From Hyphomicrobiales bacterium (GTDB lineage Bacteria > Pseudomonadota > Alphaproteobacteria > Rhizobiales > Rhizobiaceae), in NCBI GenBank assembly GCA_900468285.1, contig UBTF01000004.1:1-64000 (forward strand): a stretch of 64,000 bases of DNA. Direction: 5' to 3'. Both the position numbers and the translations under genes were made by a program. Shown here piece by piece: positions 43,531-53,571 of the stretch. Under the pieces are notes generated by a model. That model had not been told where the DNA came from and did not search any database. It saw only the letters and a list, made by a program, of their open reading frames with translations. Numbering within the stretch: the stretch's first letter is position 1; every line of letters starts with the position of its first letter.

Positions 43531-43654
43531 CTCTCCGTCATCCTCGGGCTCGACCCGAGGATCTACCAACGGCAACCGCGTTCTCTCGGAGATGATGGAA
43601 CACGCCGCAGCGGCAGCAGATCCTCGAGTGAAGCCCGAGGATGACGATGGAGAG
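43531..43654. repeat. Long REP-like palindrome between urtA and urtB
   Basis: The left arm (43531-43564) and right arm (43618-43654) are imperfect reverse complements over about 34 nt, and each arm itself holds a CCTCGGG...CCCGAGG stem-loop. The result is a 124-bp nested palindrome between two genes of one operon. The same CTCGG-type stem is seen at 9752-9830. Such elements may protect the upstream mRNA and give the binding protein higher levels. Confidence 0.8.
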
Positions 43655-43727
43655 GGCAGAGGGGCTGTCCACTCCCGCGTCACCATACGCACTGATGCAT
43701 CGCCGTCTCGTATATTGGGGAACTGAC

Positions 43728-45344
43728 ATGACGATCCGATTTCTTCTTCGAGCCATGTGTCTATGGCTGGCACTCGGCATCGCTGCTCCATCCTTCGCCC
43801 AGCCAAGCGATCCTAAAGCGCTGATTGATGCGCTTGGCACGGCTGACTTCAAGCAGGCCGAGACGTTGACGGGCCAGATTGCAGCGTCCGGTGATCCACG
43901 TGTGGTTCCCGCGCTTGAAGCCTTTGCGGAAGGCGATCTCTATGTCCGCAAATCCGACAGTCGCGTTTTCATGACAAAGGCAGCCGGCGCCAATTTCACG
44001 CTTGTCGATCCCCTGACCGGTGAGAGCGCGGGTGAGGCACCGAAAGCCGCGGTTACCAAGATCCGCGTCAACAACAACCTGCGCCGTGTTATTCGCGCCG
44101 CTCTGGGTGGCTTGACGTTGCTCAGCCCTGACAAATCTGTTCGCCTTGCTGCCGCCGATGCCGTGTTGAAAGCACCGAGCGCCGAAAACCTGCAATTGCT
44201 GGAAGCGGCACTCGCCAAGGAAACCGACAGCCAGGTGCGCACGCGTATGGAAGAAGCGCGGGCCGTCTCCGTGCTGGCGTCAGATCGATCCGTCGATGAA
44301 AAGCGCGCTGCTATAGAGACCATCAAGAGCCTGGGTGGACGTGGTGGGGTCAGCATTCTCATGGCAGCCGGTAATGTAACCGATGCCAGCCTCAAACCCG
44401 ATATCGATGCGGCCATTGCCTATATTGAAAGCACGCTGGCTCTTTGGGATGCCGCGCAGAACATCTGGTATGGCCTGTCTCTCGGCTCCGTGCTTCTGCT
44501 GGCCGCCATCGGCCTTGCCATTACCTTTGGCGTCATGGGCATCATCAACATGGCCCATGGTGAGATGGTGATGATCGGTGCCTATTCCACCTTCATGGTG
44601 CAGGAGGTGATCCGCGCCAACTACCCCGGCCTGTTCGACTGGTCGCTGGCGATTGCGCTGCCTGTCGCCTTTCTGGTCACCGGTGCGGTCGGTCTTGTCA
44701 TGGAGCGCGGGGTTATCCGCTTTCTCTATGGACGTCCGCTCGAAACGCTGCTCGCGACATGGGGCATTTCTCTCATCCTGCAGCAGGGCGTGCGTTCCAT
44801 CTTCGGGCCAACCAACCGCGAAGTTGGCAATCCGAGCTGGATGTCCGGCTCGTTCAGCGTCGGCTACCTCAACTTCACCTGGAACCGCGTCTGGATTGTC
44901 TGTTTCTCGCTCTCGGTATTCTTTGCCCTTCTGCTTTTGCTGAAGCGTTCCGCCTTCGGTCTGCAAATGCGGGCGGTGACGCAGAACCGGCGCATGGCGT
45001 CTTCCATGGGTATTCGCACGCCCTGGGTTGATGCTTTCACCTTCGCGCTCGGCTCGGGCGTTGCCGGGCTGGCGGGTGTGGCGCTCTCGCAGATTGACAA
45101 TGTCTCTCCCAATCTCGGGCAGTCCTACATCATCGACAGCTTCATGGTGGTGGTGTTCGGCGGGGTCGGCAATCTCTGGGGAACCTTTGTCGGCGCGCTG
45201 ACGCTCGGCGTGCTCAACAAATTCCTGGAGCCGACCGTCGGTGCTGTCCTTGGCAAGATCCTGGTTCTCGTTCTCATCATCCTGTTCATCCAGAAGCGGC
45301 CACGCGGTCTCTTCGCACTCAAGGGAAGGGCGATTGAAGCATGA
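43728..45344 (+). CDS. urtB: Urea ABC transporter permease UrtB
   Basis: 538 aa. The N-terminal signal peptide (MTIRFLLRAMCLWLALGIAAPSFAQ) and a helical periplasmic domain of about 220 residues with HEAT-like Ala/Leu repeats precede the LivH-type permease (from about 245: NIWYGLSLGSVLLLAAIGLAITFGVMGIINMAHGEMVMIGAYSTF). The large extracytoplasmic domain is normal for UrtB. The start at 43728 gives the signal peptide; an earlier ATG at 43641 does not. It overlaps urtC by 4 bp. Confidence 0.94.
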   Translation: MTIRFLLRAMCLWLALGIAAPSFAQPSDPKALIDALGTADFKQAETLTGQIAASGDPRVVPALEAFAEGDLYVRKSDSRVFMTKAAGANFTLVDPLTGESAGEAPKAAVTKIRVNNNLRRVIRAALGGLTLLSPDKSVRLAAADAVLKAPSAENLQLLEAALAKETDSQVRTRMEEARAVSVLASDRSVDEKRAAIETIKSLGGRGGVSILMAAGNVTDASLKPDIDAAIAYIESTLALWDAAQNIWYGLSLGSVLLLAAIGLAITFGVMGIINMAHGEMVMIGAYSTFMVQEVIRANYPGLFDWSLAIALPVAFLVTGAVGLVMERGVIRFLYGRPLETLLATWGISLILQQGVRSIFGPTNREVGNPSWMSGSFSVGYLNFTWNRVWIVCFSLSVFFALLLLLKRSAFGLQMRAVTQNRRMASSMGIRTPWVDAFTFALGSGVAGLAGVALSQIDNVSPNLGQSYIIDSFMVVVFGGVGNLWGTFVGALTLGVLNKFLEPTVGAVLGKILVLVLIILFIQKRPRGLFALKGRAIEA

Positions 45345-46519
45345 TTACCGGCTTCCTCCTTCGGGCGCTCGACCGCCGGATCCTCATCGCCATCGGCATC
45401 ATCCTAGCCGTCGCGGTCCTCGTGCCTGCCTCCAACCTGCTGCTTCCCGCAGACAGCCCATTCCGCATCCCCACCTACATCATGTCGATGCTCGGCAAAT
45501 ATCTGGCCTATGCCATTCTGGCGCTGGCGCTCGATCTCGTCTGGGGTTATTGCGGCATTCTCTCGCTTGGCCATGCAGCCTTTTTTGCGCTCGGTGGCTA
45601 TGCCATGGGCATGTATCTGATGCGGCAGATCGGCACGCGGGGCACCTATGGCCATCCGATCCTTCCCGACTTCATGGTGTTTCTGAACTGGAAGGAACTG
45701 CCGTGGTTCTGGCATGGCTTCGACATGTTCTGGTTTGCCATGCTGATGGTTCTTGTCGTGCCCGGCCTGCTTGCCTTCGTCTTTGGCTGGTTTGCCTTTC
45801 GCTCCCGCGTCAACGGCGTCTATCTCTCCATCATCACGCAGGCCATGACCTATGCGCTGCTCCTTGCCTTCTTCCGCAATGATATGGGCTTTGGCGGCAA
45901 TAACGGGCTGACGGATTTCAAGGATATTCTCGGCTTTTCCGTACAGGCGGATGGCACGCGCGCCGTTCTGTTTGCCATGACGGCCATCATGCTGGCGCTC
46001 TGCCTGCTGATAGCCTCCGGCATCGTCAACTCCAAGTTTGGCAAGGTGCTGGTGGGCGTGCGCGATGCGGAAAGCCGCGTGCGCTTCCTTGGCTTCCGGG
46101 TCGAGAACATCAAGCTTTTTACCTTCGTCGTCTCGGCCATGATGGCCGGTATCGCAGGTGCCTTGTTCGTGCCGCAGGTGGGCATCATCAATCCCGGCGA
46201 GTTCTCTCCCGCCAACTCAATCGAAGTCGTGGTGTGGACCGCTGTCGGCGGACGCGGAACCCTGATCGGGCCGATCCTTGGCGCGGTGCTGGTCAATGGT
46301 GGCAAGAGCTACTTCACCGGCGCATTCCCGGAATTCTGGCTCTTTGCATTGGGTGGCCTTTTCATTGCCGTGACGCTGTTCTTCCCGAAGGGCATTGTCG
46401 GCACCGTCCAGCATTATCTTGCAGGCCGCCGGGAAAAGCGGGTGGAAGAGGCCAAGGACAAGGTGCGTCGGACCGAAAATGACGATGCCGTCAAGGCGGC
46501 GCAACAGGCTGCGGAGTAG
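45341..46519 (+). CDS. urtC: Urea ABC transporter permease UrtC
   Basis: 392 aa, LivM-type permease with about ten helices: LAYAILALALDLVWGYCGILSLGHAAFFALGGYAMGMYLM, TDFKDILGFSV and coupling loop VRDAESRVRFLGFRVENIKLFTFVVSA. A basic C-terminal tail (RREKRVEEAKDKVRRTEN) extends into the cytoplasm. It is the partner of UrtB. The ATGA overlap with urtB shows coupling. Confidence 0.95.
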   Translation: MITGFLLRALDRRILIAIGIILAVAVLVPASNLLLPADSPFRIPTYIMSMLGKYLAYAILALALDLVWGYCGILSLGHAAFFALGGYAMGMYLMRQIGTRGTYGHPILPDFMVFLNWKELPWFWHGFDMFWFAMLMVLVVPGLLAFVFGWFAFRSRVNGVYLSIITQAMTYALLLAFFRNDMGFGGNNGLTDFKDILGFSVQADGTRAVLFAMTAIMLALCLLIASGIVNSKFGKVLVGVRDAESRVRFLGFRVENIKLFTFVVSAMMAGIAGALFVPQVGIINPGEFSPANSIEVVVWTAVGGRGTLIGPILGAVLVNGGKSYFTGAFPEFWLFALGGLFIAVTLFFPKGIVGTVQHYLAGRREKRVEEAKDKVRRTENDDAVKAAQQAAE

Positions 46520-46524
46520 CGACG

Positions 46525-47286
46525 ATGAACATGATCTCCGAAAAAAGAGCCAAAAGCCTGCTCTATCTGGACGGCGTTTCCGTGTCCTTCGATGGCTTCA
46601 AGGCTTTGAATTCCCTGTCCTTCGTGGTCGAGCCGGGTGAGCTTCGCGCCATCATTGGCCCCAATGGCGCGGGCAAGACCACGATGATGGATATCATCAC
46701 CGGCAAGACCCGGCCCAACAGCGGCACGGTGCTGTTCGAAGACAGCATCGACCTGACAAAAAAGGACGAGGCCGATATCGCGCAGTTGGGCATCGGCCGC
46801 AAGTTCCAGAAGCCGACGGTGTTTGAGAGCCACACGGTCTGGGACAATCTGGAACTCGCGCTCAACCGCAAGCGCGGCGTCTTCGCAACGCTGTTCTATC
46901 GCCTGACGGAAGACGACAAGACCCGTATCGAGGAGATCTTGGCCACGGTTCGTCTCTCCCACCGCCGCAATGATCTTGCCGCCAATCTGTCCCACGGGCA
47001 GAAACAGTGGCTTGAGATCGGGATGCTGCTGGCACAGGAGCCAAAGCTCCTGCTGGTCGATGAGCCCGTGGCGGGGATGACGGATGCAGAAACGGCAGAA
47101 ACTGCGGTGCTGCTGAAGGAAATCGCCAAGACCCGCTCCGTGGTGGTCGTGGAGCATGACATGGGCTTCATCCGCGACCTCGGCGTGAAGGTGACGTGTC
47201 TGGCGGAAGGCTCTGTGCTTGCCGAAGGGTCGATCGATTTCGTGTCCAGCGATCCAAAGGTCATCGAAAATTATCTGGGGCGCTAG
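46525..47286 (+). CDS. urtD: Urea ABC transporter ATPase UrtD
   Basis: 253 aa: YLDGVSVSFDGFKALNSLSF opening, Walker [30 protein letters not shown] (urea-type), LSHGQKQWLEIGMLLAQEPKLLLVDEPVAGMTDAE (the LSHGQ signature typical of UrtD) and switch His in VVEHDMGFIRDLG. It hydrolyses ATP with UrtE. Five bp after urtC. Confidence 0.95.
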   Translation: MNMISEKRAKSLLYLDGVSVSFDGFKALNSLSFVVEPGELRAIIGPNGAGKTTMMDIITGKTRPNSGTVLFEDSIDLTKKDEADIAQLGIGRKFQKPTVFESHTVWDNLELALNRKRGVFATLFYRLTEDDKTRIEEILATVRLSHRRNDLAANLSHGQKQWLEIGMLLAQEPKLLLVDEPVAGMTDAETAETAVLLKEIAKTRSVVVVEHDMGFIRDLGVKVTCLAEGSVLAEGSIDFVSSDPKVIENYLGR

Positions 47287-47325
47287 GTTCGCCGCACGGC
47301 GAACGTCATCAAACAGGATTGCATC

Positions 47326-48021
47326 ATGCTGAGCGTCGAGAACATCAATCTTCACTATGGGGCGGCGCAGGCGCTGCGCGGAATTTCCCTCAATGCGCAG
47401 ATGGGCAAGATCACCTGCGTCCTCGGTCGCAATGGCGTGGGAAAAAGCTCGCTATTGCGCGCCGTCACCGGCCAGCATCCGCTCAGCAGCGGCACAATTA
47501 CCTTTGGCGGCGAACCCTTGAACGGACTTGCGCCCTACCAGCGCGCCAAGCGCGGCGTGGGTTATGTGCCGCAGGGCCGTGAGATCTTTCCGCTCTTGAC
47601 CGTGCAGGAAAACCTGCAGGCAGGCTACGCGCCGCTGCCACGCAAGGACAGGTTCATTCCAGACGATATTTTCAGCCTGTTCCCGGTGCTGCAATCCATG
47701 CTGTCGCGCCGGGGCGGAGACCTTTCGGGCGGGCAGCAGCAGCAGCTGGCGATTGGCCGCGCGCTGGTGACGCGCCCCCAGATCCTCGTCCTGGACGAAC
47801 CGACGGAAGGCATACAGCCATCGATCATCAAGGACATCGGAAGGGCGATCAAATATTTGCGGGATTCCACCGGCATGGCGATCCTTCTGGTGGAACAATA
47901 TCTGGATTTCTGCCGGGAGCTTGCCGATTACGTCTATATCATGGACCGTGGTGAGATCGTTCACGAGGGCGTGGCGGAAACGCTGGATATGCCCGAAGCC
48001 CGCCGTCATCTGACGGTCTGA
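47326..48021 (+). CDS. urtE: Urea ABC transporter ATPase UrtE
   Basis: 231 aa: MLSVENINLHYGAAQALRGISL, Walker A GRNGVGKSSLLRAVTGQHPLSSG (UrtE/LivF type), VGYVPQGREIFPLLTVQENL, signature LSGGQQQQLAIGRALV and Walker B LVLDEPTEGIQPSI. It is the last gene of urtABCDE; a strong terminator follows 50 bp later. Confidence 0.95.
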   Translation: MLSVENINLHYGAAQALRGISLNAQMGKITCVLGRNGVGKSSLLRAVTGQHPLSSGTITFGGEPLNGLAPYQRAKRGVGYVPQGREIFPLLTVQENLQAGYAPLPRKDRFIPDDIFSLFPVLQSMLSRRGGDLSGGQQQQLAIGRALVTRPQILVLDEPTEGIQPSIIKDIGRAIKYLRDSTGMAILLVEQYLDFCRELADYVYIMDRGEIVHEGVAETLDMPEARRHLTV

Positions 48022-48069
48022 GAGGCGAGTATCCTGTTCACGAATGGAGAAAAGCTTCGCAAAATTGTG

Positions 48070-48097
48070 AAAGCCATGCAGCTCTGCATGGCTTTTA
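48070..48097 (+). terminator. Terminator of the urt operon
   Basis: A nearly perfect 11-bp stem AAGCCATGCAG-CT-CTGCATGGCTTTT with T-tract, about 50 bp after the urtE stop. Confidence 0.88.
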
Positions 48098-48263
48098 TGC
48101 GCAATTTTAGCGTTTCATTGATTAAAAGCCTGTGTTATTGGCACGAAACTGCAACATGCAAGACACAATGGCGAGGCCATCTGCATGTCGCTCCCGTCGA
48201 TCCCTTACATTCCACGAATTTTCCGGCATACTGTCGGGGAACTGTGCCAATAAAGGCGTGCCG

Positions 48264-49487
48264 ATGAATTTTACGACTGTTGCTGGCCGGCTTGCCCGGT
48301 TTGTCCGTCCCGCTCGCACTCTTGTTGCGGGCTTTGCCATTCTTACGGCCACGAGTGCCGCCGCGCTGGCGTCAACCTGCGGACAGACAATCGAACCGGG
48401 TAGACACGCGTTTTCGCTGGTCTCTGAAGGAAATCAACGCAGCGGCGTGTATTTTGTTCCGTCGTCTTACGACGGTCAGAAGAAAATGCCTGTCGTTTTC
48501 GATTTCCACGGCAGCAACAGCAACCCGAATGGCCAGTTGGACCGCAGCGGCTGGGACAAGGTGGGCGAGCGCGAGGGCGTTATCGTCGTTGCGCTGCAAG
48601 GTAGCCTCAAGGGCGAGTTGCCCGGCACGAATGCATGGAATGTTCCCGGCGTGACCAAGCGTGACGGTGGTCTGGACGAGCCTGCCTTTATCCGTGACGC
48701 CGTCAGCATGGTCAAATCCACATTGTGTGTGGACGAGGCCCGCTTCTACGGCTCCGGTTATTCTGGCGGCGGGCGTATGCTGTCACAATATCTGTGCAAC
48801 GGCACGAATGACTTTGCGGCTGCCGGTTTTGTGGCATCGTTGCGCGCCGGCCTTCCCATGGAAGACGCCGGAAAATGGGCGCCGGATGCAAAAAGCTGCA
48901 CACCTGCAAAGCCGCTGTCCATCGTCGCCTTTGCCGGGTTGAAAGATCCCGCCAACCCCTATCAGGGCGGCGGCAAGCCCTATTGGCAGTATGGCGGTGA
49001 GACCGCCTTGAAGCGCTGGGCCGAGATCGATGGCTGCAAGGGCGCGGTCAAGAGCAAGTCCACCGATACCTTCACCTTCAATTCCTATGATGTCTGCAAG
49101 AGTGGCGCCCGCATCCATTCCTACGTCATCGATGCCTGGGACCATGCCTGGCCGCGCGCCGCCATGAAGGCTGAGGTTGTCGCCTCTGCCGCGGCGATCA
49201 TTCGCAAGCCATCCAGCGATGCAGCAGGCAAGGTCCAGCAGGCCGTCGAGCGCAAGATGCCTGCGACCGATACGGTCCAGCGGCTTGATGCGGCGGAAAG
49301 AATGTGGGAGTTCTTCCAGAATACGGAAGGGCAGATGGTTGTCGACGCAACTGCGAAGACGGATTGCTCCGTGAAGGCGGTTCCCGCTTCCGCATCCGCC
49401 AAAGCTTCGGAGACGACGTGCAGCCAGACCAGCAAAGCATCCCACAACCCCGCCCGCAGCGCGCCCGAGGCAGCGGACGCATTGTAA
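48264..49487 (+). CDS. Secreted esterase, alpha/beta hydrolase (PHB depolymerase/feruloyl esterase-like)
   Basis: 407 aa: signal peptide (about residues 1-38) then an esterase domain with [15 protein letters not shown] (oxyanion), nucleophile [11 protein letters not shown], and [18 protein letters not shown] (likely Asp and His). A C-terminal tail of about 100 residues is helical and Ser/Ala-rich. The last 70 bp overlap the presumed ureD start. The substrate is unknown; PHB-like, feruloyl or acyl esters are typical. The ATG at 48264 has no strong ribosome site, and the frame is open upstream to 48132. Confidence 0.83.
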   Translation: MNFTTVAGRLARFVRPARTLVAGFAILTATSAAALASTCGQTIEPGRHAFSLVSEGNQRSGVYFVPSSYDGQKKMPVVFDFHGSNSNPNGQLDRSGWDKVGEREGVIVVALQGSLKGELPGTNAWNVPGVTKRDGGLDEPAFIRDAVSMVKSTLCVDEARFYGSGYSGGGRMLSQYLCNGTNDFAAAGFVASLRAGLPMEDAGKWAPDAKSCTPAKPLSIVAFAGLKDPANPYQGGGKPYWQYGGETALKRWAEIDGCKGAVKSKSTDTFTFNSYDVCKSGARIHSYVIDAWDHAWPRAAMKAEVVASAAAIIRKPSSDAAGKVQQAVERKMPATDTVQRLDAAERMWEFFQNTEGQMVVDATAKTDCSVKAVPASASAKASETTCSQTSKASHNPARSAPEAADAL

Positions 49488-50245
49488 CCAAAGCAGTGCT
49501 TGGCCGCAGCCGTCTGGAGCAATTGTTTCAGGAAGGCTGCGCCAAGATCAGGCTTCCCGATACGTTTTCCAATGAGATGGAAGCCATTCTCATCAACTCG
49601 TCCGGCGGCTTGACCGGCGGCGATGAGCTGGAATGGCAGGCCGATGCAGGCGAGGGAACATCCCTCGTGGTGACCACCCAGGCCTGCGAGAAGATTTACA
49701 AGGCAGCAGCCGGTACAGCCGCCGTCACAGCGCGCGTATCTGCGGCCCCCGCTGCCAAGCTTCACTGGCTACCGCAGGAAACCATTCTTTTTGATCGCGC
49801 GTCGCTTACCCGCTCACTTGAGGCGGATATTGATGCATCCGCCGAATTCATCGCAGTGGAAGCGGTTCTGCTCGGCCGTCAGGCCATGGGCGAGGCGATG
49901 CATGAGGGGCTGTTTCGCGATCGCTGGCGCATTCGCCATGGCGGCAAGCTGGTTCACGCCGAAGAACTGCGGCTGGAGGGAAACATCGGTGAATTGACCA
50001 GGTCGGAACCCGTCCTGTCCGGTCAGGTCGCCTTCGCAACGCTTCTTTATATCGGCCCCCTGGCGGAGGCGCTTCTGCCTAAAATCCGGGCTATTGCCGG
50101 GTTTTCCGGCGGTGCCAGCGCGTGGCAGGGAAAGCTTGTCATAAGGCTGTCTGCGCCGGACGGATTCACCATGAGAAAAATGCTGTTTCCCATCATTTCG
50201 CTCTTGCGAAATGGCGCGCCAGTGCCGAAAGTCTGGAATCTCTGA
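49418..50245 (+). CDS. ureD: Urease accessory protein UreD
   Basis: Forms the UreDFG complex that inserts nickel into the apo-urease. About 275 aa: [72 protein letters not shown] and [10 protein letters not shown]. The conserved part begins before the first downstream GTG (49496), so I take the GTG at 49418 (GGAGA upstream). That gives a 70-bp overlap with the upstream esterase gene. ureA follows after 19 bp. Confidence 0.9.
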   Translation: MQPDQQSIPQPRPQRARGSGRIVTKAVLGRSRLEQLFQEGCAKIRLPDTFSNEMEAILINSSGGLTGGDELEWQADAGEGTSLVVTTQACEKIYKAAAGTAAVTARVSAAPAAKLHWLPQETILFDRASLTRSLEADIDASAEFIAVEAVLLGRQAMGEAMHEGLFRDRWRIRHGGKLVHAEELRLEGNIGELTRSEPVLSGQVAFATLLYIGPLAEALLPKIRAIAGFSGGASAWQGKLVIRLSAPDGFTMRKMLFPIISLLRNGAPVPKVWNL

Positions 50246-50264
50246 TGATTGAAACGGGACCACA

Positions 50265-50567
50265 ATGAACCTCACCCCCAGAGAAAAAGACAAGCTTCTG
50301 ATTTCCATGGCTGCCATGGTGGCGCGTCGGCGTCTGGAGCGTGGCGTCAAGCTGAACTATCCCGAAGCCATTGCTCTTATTACCGATTTCGTGGTTGAGG
50401 GCGCACGCGACGGTCGCGCTGTGTCCGAACTGATGGAGGCGGGAGCCCACGTCATCAGCCGTGATCAGGTCATGGAAGGCATTGCCGAGATGATCCACGA
50501 CGTGCAGGTCGAGGCGACGTTCCCTGATGGAACGAAGCTGGTGACCGTTCACGAACCCATCCGCTAG
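50265..50567 (+). CDS. ureA: Urease subunit gamma
   Basis: 100 aa, near-complete match to Ure[52 protein letters not shown] and [25 protein letters not shown]. It is the structural gamma chain of (ABC)3 urease. DUF1272 follows after 9 bp. Confidence 0.97.
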   Translation: MNLTPREKDKLLISMAAMVARRRLERGVKLNYPEAIALITDFVVEGARDGRAVSELMEAGAHVISRDQVMEGIAEMIHDVQVEATFPDGTKLVTVHEPIR

Positions 50568-50576
50568 GAGCGCGCC

Positions 50577-50834
50577 ATGGCACTCGAACTTCGCCCCAAT
50601 TGCGAATGCTGCGACAGGGACCTTGCGCCCGATAGCCTCGATGCGATGATGTGTTCTTTCGAATGCACGTTTTGCAGCGACTGCACGACCACTATTCTCA
50701 ATGGAAAGTGCCCGAACTGCGGCGGAGAACTGGTGCGACGCCCCATTCGCCCGGCGGCCAAACTGGTCAACAATCCGGCTTCCACGAAGCGGGTTCTGAA
50801 AGCCGATGGCTGCGCATCCATCGAAGCGGCGTGA
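50577..50834 (+). CDS. DUF1272 zinc-ribbon-like protein inside the urease operon
   Basis: 85 aa. [13 protein letters not shown] at the start and [34 protein letters not shown] later give eight or more Cys in pairs, a probable double zinc-binding fold, typical of DUF1272. Function unknown. It sits between ureA and ureB, the insertion point of several accessory genes in rhizobial urease operons. A GAGCG-like site precedes the ATG. Confidence 0.87.
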   Translation: MALELRPNCECCDRDLAPDSLDAMMCSFECTFCSDCTTTILNGKCPNCGGELVRRPIRPAAKLVNNPASTKRVLKADGCASIEAA

Positions 50835-50850
50835 CGATAAGGAAAAGACC

Positions 50851-51156
50851 ATGATCCCAGGTGAAGTCATTGCCGCAGAAGGTGAGATCGAGCTCAATGC
50901 CGGTCAGCCAACGATCACCATTGAAGTTGCCAATAGCGGCGACAGGCCTGTTCAGGTTGGCAGCCATTACCACTTTGCCGAAACCAATGCGGGCCTGGTC
51001 TTCGAGCGCGACAAGGCGCACGGAATGCGGCTTGATATTCCGGCAGGAACTGCGGTTCGCTTCGAACCCGGCCAGAAGCGCGAAGTGACTTTGGTGCCGC
51101 TTTCAGGCAAGCGGGAAGTCTACGGCTTTCGCAAGCTCGTGATGGGTAAGTTGTGA
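50851..51156 (+). CDS. ureB: Urease subunit beta
   Basis: 101 aa: [93 protein letters not shown], a nearly full UreB. The frame is open upstream to 50806, overlapping DUF1272; I take the ATG at 50851 after AAGG. Its stop overlaps the next start. Confidence 0.97.
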   Translation: MIPGEVIAAEGEIELNAGQPTITIEVANSGDRPVQVGSHYHFAETNAGLVFERDKAHGMRLDIPAGTAVRFEPGQKREVTLVPLSGKREVYGFRKLVMGKL

Positions 51157-51593
51157 TGATGGCGGCCAAGCATTTGCGTCATGTTTTTTCCGGTCTTTTC
51201 GTCTTCTGTGCGGCCACTTCCTTTTCGCTCGCCGTCCGCGACGCTGCCGCTCAGGAAGAGCCCAATTGTGCCGAACCTTCGACGCAGAGGGACATGAACG
51301 CATGTGCTGCCCTCGATTATGAAAAGGCCGACAAGGAGCTGAATGTTGCCTACCAGCAGCTTCGCAAGAAGATGAGCGAGTGGGACAAGTCCGCCGATGC
51401 CGCGAGCAAGGGTGCCGTCGACGCACTTGTGGCGGCACAACGCGCATGGGTCGCGTTCCGCGATGCCAATTGTGATGTTGCGGGCTTCCAGGCGCGGGGC
51501 GGCTCGATGGAGCCGATGCTCGTCTCCTCCTGCCTTGCCGATATGAGCACAAAACGCGCCGAAGAACTTCGCAAGCTTTCGGACGGTTTCTGA
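51156..51593 (+). CDS. LprI-like (DUF1311) periplasmic protein inside the urease operon
   Basis: About 145 aa: signal peptide (about residues 1-32, ending AAAQ), then the DUF1311 domain with [47 protein letters not shown] and the C-terminal [14 protein letters not shown]; four conserved Cys. LprI of mycobacteria inhibits lysozyme; the role here is unknown. It is coupled to ureB (overlap TGATG). The insertion between ureB and ureC is common in rhizobia. Confidence 0.85.
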   Translation: MMAAKHLRHVFSGLFVFCAATSFSLAVRDAAAQEEPNCAEPSTQRDMNACAALDYEKADKELNVAYQQLRKKMSEWDKSADAASKGAVDALVAAQRAWVAFRDANCDVAGFQARGGSMEPMLVSSCLADMSTKRAEELRKLSDGF

Positions 51594-51633
51594 CGCGACC
51601 GCCCATTCTTTTCTCCGCCCTCCAGGGAGCCTG

Positions 51634-53349
51634 ATGCCGATGCCTTACAAGATTTCCCGTGCGTCCTATGCCAGCATGTTTGGCCCCACCGTGGGCGACA
51701 AGGTGCGGCTTGCCGATACCGAGCTCTTCATCGAGATCGAGAAGGATTTCACGACCTATGGCGAGGAGGTCAAGTTCGGTGGCGGCAAGGTCATTCGCGA
51801 CGGCATGGGGCAAAGCCAGGCAACGCGGGCTGAAGGTGCTGTCGATACCGTCATCACCAACGTCGTCATTGTCGATCATAGCGGTATCTACAAAGCCGAT
51901 GTCGGTTTGAAGGATGGACGCATTCACGCCATCGGCAAGGCTGGAAACCCAGATACGCAGCCGGGCGTGACCATTATCGTCGGCCCCTCGACGGAGGCGA
52001 TTGCCGGTGAAGGCAAGATCCTGACGGCGGGCGGGATGGATGCCCATATCCATTTCATCTGCCCGCAGCAGATCGAAGAAGCCTTGATGAGCGGCGTGAC
52101 CACCATGCTTGGCGGCGGCTCTGGTCCTGCCCATGGCACGCTGGCCACCACCTGCACGGGCGCCTGGCACATTGAAAGAATGATTGAAAGCTTCGATGCT
52201 TTCCCGATGAACCTTGCCCTGGCAGGCAAGGGCAATGCGTCACTGCCTGCACCTCTGGAAGAAATGATCCTTGCGGGCGCATCCTCCTTGAAGCTTCATG
52301 AGGACTGGGGCACCACACCGGCCGCCATCGACAACTGCCTGTCTGTTGCCGATGCGTTTGACGTGCAGGTGATGATCCACACCGACACCCTGAATGAAAG
52401 CGGTTTCGTGGAAGATACGGTTGCGGCCATCAATGGTCGCACCATCCACGCCTTTCATACGGAAGGGGCGGGCGGTGGCCACGCGCCTGATATCATCAAG
52501 ATTTGCGGAAACCCCAACGTCATTCCTTCCTCCACCAATCCAACGCGGCCCTACACCATCAATACGCTGGCGGAACATCTGGACATGCTGATGGTCTGCC
52601 ATCACCTGTCGCCGTCCATCCCGGAAGACATCGCCTTTGCGGAAAGCCGCATCCGCAAGGAAACGATTGCTGCAGAAGATATCCTGCACGATATCGGCGC
52701 GTTCTCGATCATCTCCTCCGACAGCCAGGCCATGGGCCGTGTGGGTGAGGTGGCGATCCGCACCTGGCAGACGGCAGACAAGATGAAGCGCCAGCGCGGT
52801 CGTCTGAAGGAAGAGGTGGGCGAGAACGACAATTTCCGTGTTCGCCGCTACATCGCCAAATACACCATCAATCCGGCGATTGCTCACGGCGTTTCGCATG
52901 AAATCGGCTCCATCGAAGTCGGCAAGCGCGCCGATTTGGTGCTCTGGAACCCCGCCTTTTTCGGCGTGAAGCCGGAGATGGTGTTGTTGGGCGGCTCCAT
53001 CGCCGCCGCGCCGATGGGTGATCCGAACGCTTCGATCCCGACGCCGCAGCCGATGCACTACCGCCCGATGTTTGCCGCTTACGGCAAGCTGCGCACCAAT
53101 TCCTCTGTCACCTTCGTGTCGCAGGCATCGCTGGATGGCGGGTTGGCGCAACGGCTTGGCGTTGCAAAGAAGCTGGTGGCGGTGCGCAATGTGCGCGGTG
53201 GTATTTCCAAGGCATCGATGATCCACAACTCCCTGACGCCACACATCGATGTTGACCCTGAGACCTACGAGGTGCGGGCCGATGGGGAGCTTTTGACCTG
53301 CGAACCGGCAACAGTGCTGCCCATGGCGCAGAGATATTTCCTGTTCTAG
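51634..53349 (+). CDS. ureC: Urease subunit alpha (catalytic)
   Basis: 571 aa. It hydrolyses urea to ammonia and carbamate at a bis-nickel site. Key parts are all present: [14 protein letters not shown] (two nickel His), [11 protein letters not shown] (carbamylated Lys), [13 protein letters not shown] (His), [29 protein letters not shown] (His), the mobile flap Cys in [17 protein letters not shown], and [14 protein letters not shown] (Asp). Full length. A GGGAG ribosome site precedes the ATG at 51634. Confidence 0.97.
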   Translation: MPMPYKISRASYASMFGPTVGDKVRLADTELFIEIEKDFTTYGEEVKFGGGKVIRDGMGQSQATRAEGAVDTVITNVVIVDHSGIYKADVGLKDGRIHAIGKAGNPDTQPGVTIIVGPSTEAIAGEGKILTAGGMDAHIHFICPQQIEEALMSGVTTMLGGGSGPAHGTLATTCTGAWHIERMIESFDAFPMNLALAGKGNASLPAPLEEMILAGASSLKLHEDWGTTPAAIDNCLSVADAFDVQVMIHTDTLNESGFVEDTVAAINGRTIHAFHTEGAGGGHAPDIIKICGNPNVIPSSTNPTRPYTINTLAEHLDMLMVCHHLSPSIPEDIAFAESRIRKETIAAEDILHDIGAFSIISSDSQAMGRVGEVAIRTWQTADKMKRQRGRLKEEVGENDNFRVRRYIAKYTINPAIAHGVSHEIGSIEVGKRADLVLWNPAFFGVKPEMVLLGGSIAAAPMGDPNASIPTPQPMHYRPMFAAYGKLRTNSSVTFVSQASLDGGLAQRLGVAKKLVAVRNVRGGISKASMIHNSLTPHIDVDPETYEVRADGELLTCEPATVLPMAQRYFLF

Positions 53350-53393
53350 GCCATGTCCCCCATAGTCAGGGACGGTGCAGAAATACGCGCGGT

Positions 53394-53426
53394 CCGGAGA
53401 ATGTGAAGAATCGCGCAATTCTCCGG
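53394..53426. repeat. Inverted repeat after ureC
   Basis: CCGGAGAAT (53394-53402) and ATTCTCCGG (53418-53426) are perfect 9-bp reverse complements with a 15-nt loop. No T-tract follows, so it is not a standard terminator. It lies in the 222-bp gap before the peroxiredoxin. Confidence 0.6.
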
Positions 53427-53571
53427 GCTTCGGAGCGTTGCCGCCTGTGCATGACTGCCCTGCAGGCATATGTTTTTGCTGCACTGCAAACGAAATTGCG
53501 GTATCGCAAGCCCAGTTTCAGGCGTGACCTGTTCCCAAGCCCTTCACGCCGCATTTGTACAGGAGAAACCC

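Noticed and set aside
52240-53484. 414-codon frame opposite ureC
   Set aside because: Opposite to a perfectly conserved catalytic subunit; no evidence of translation.
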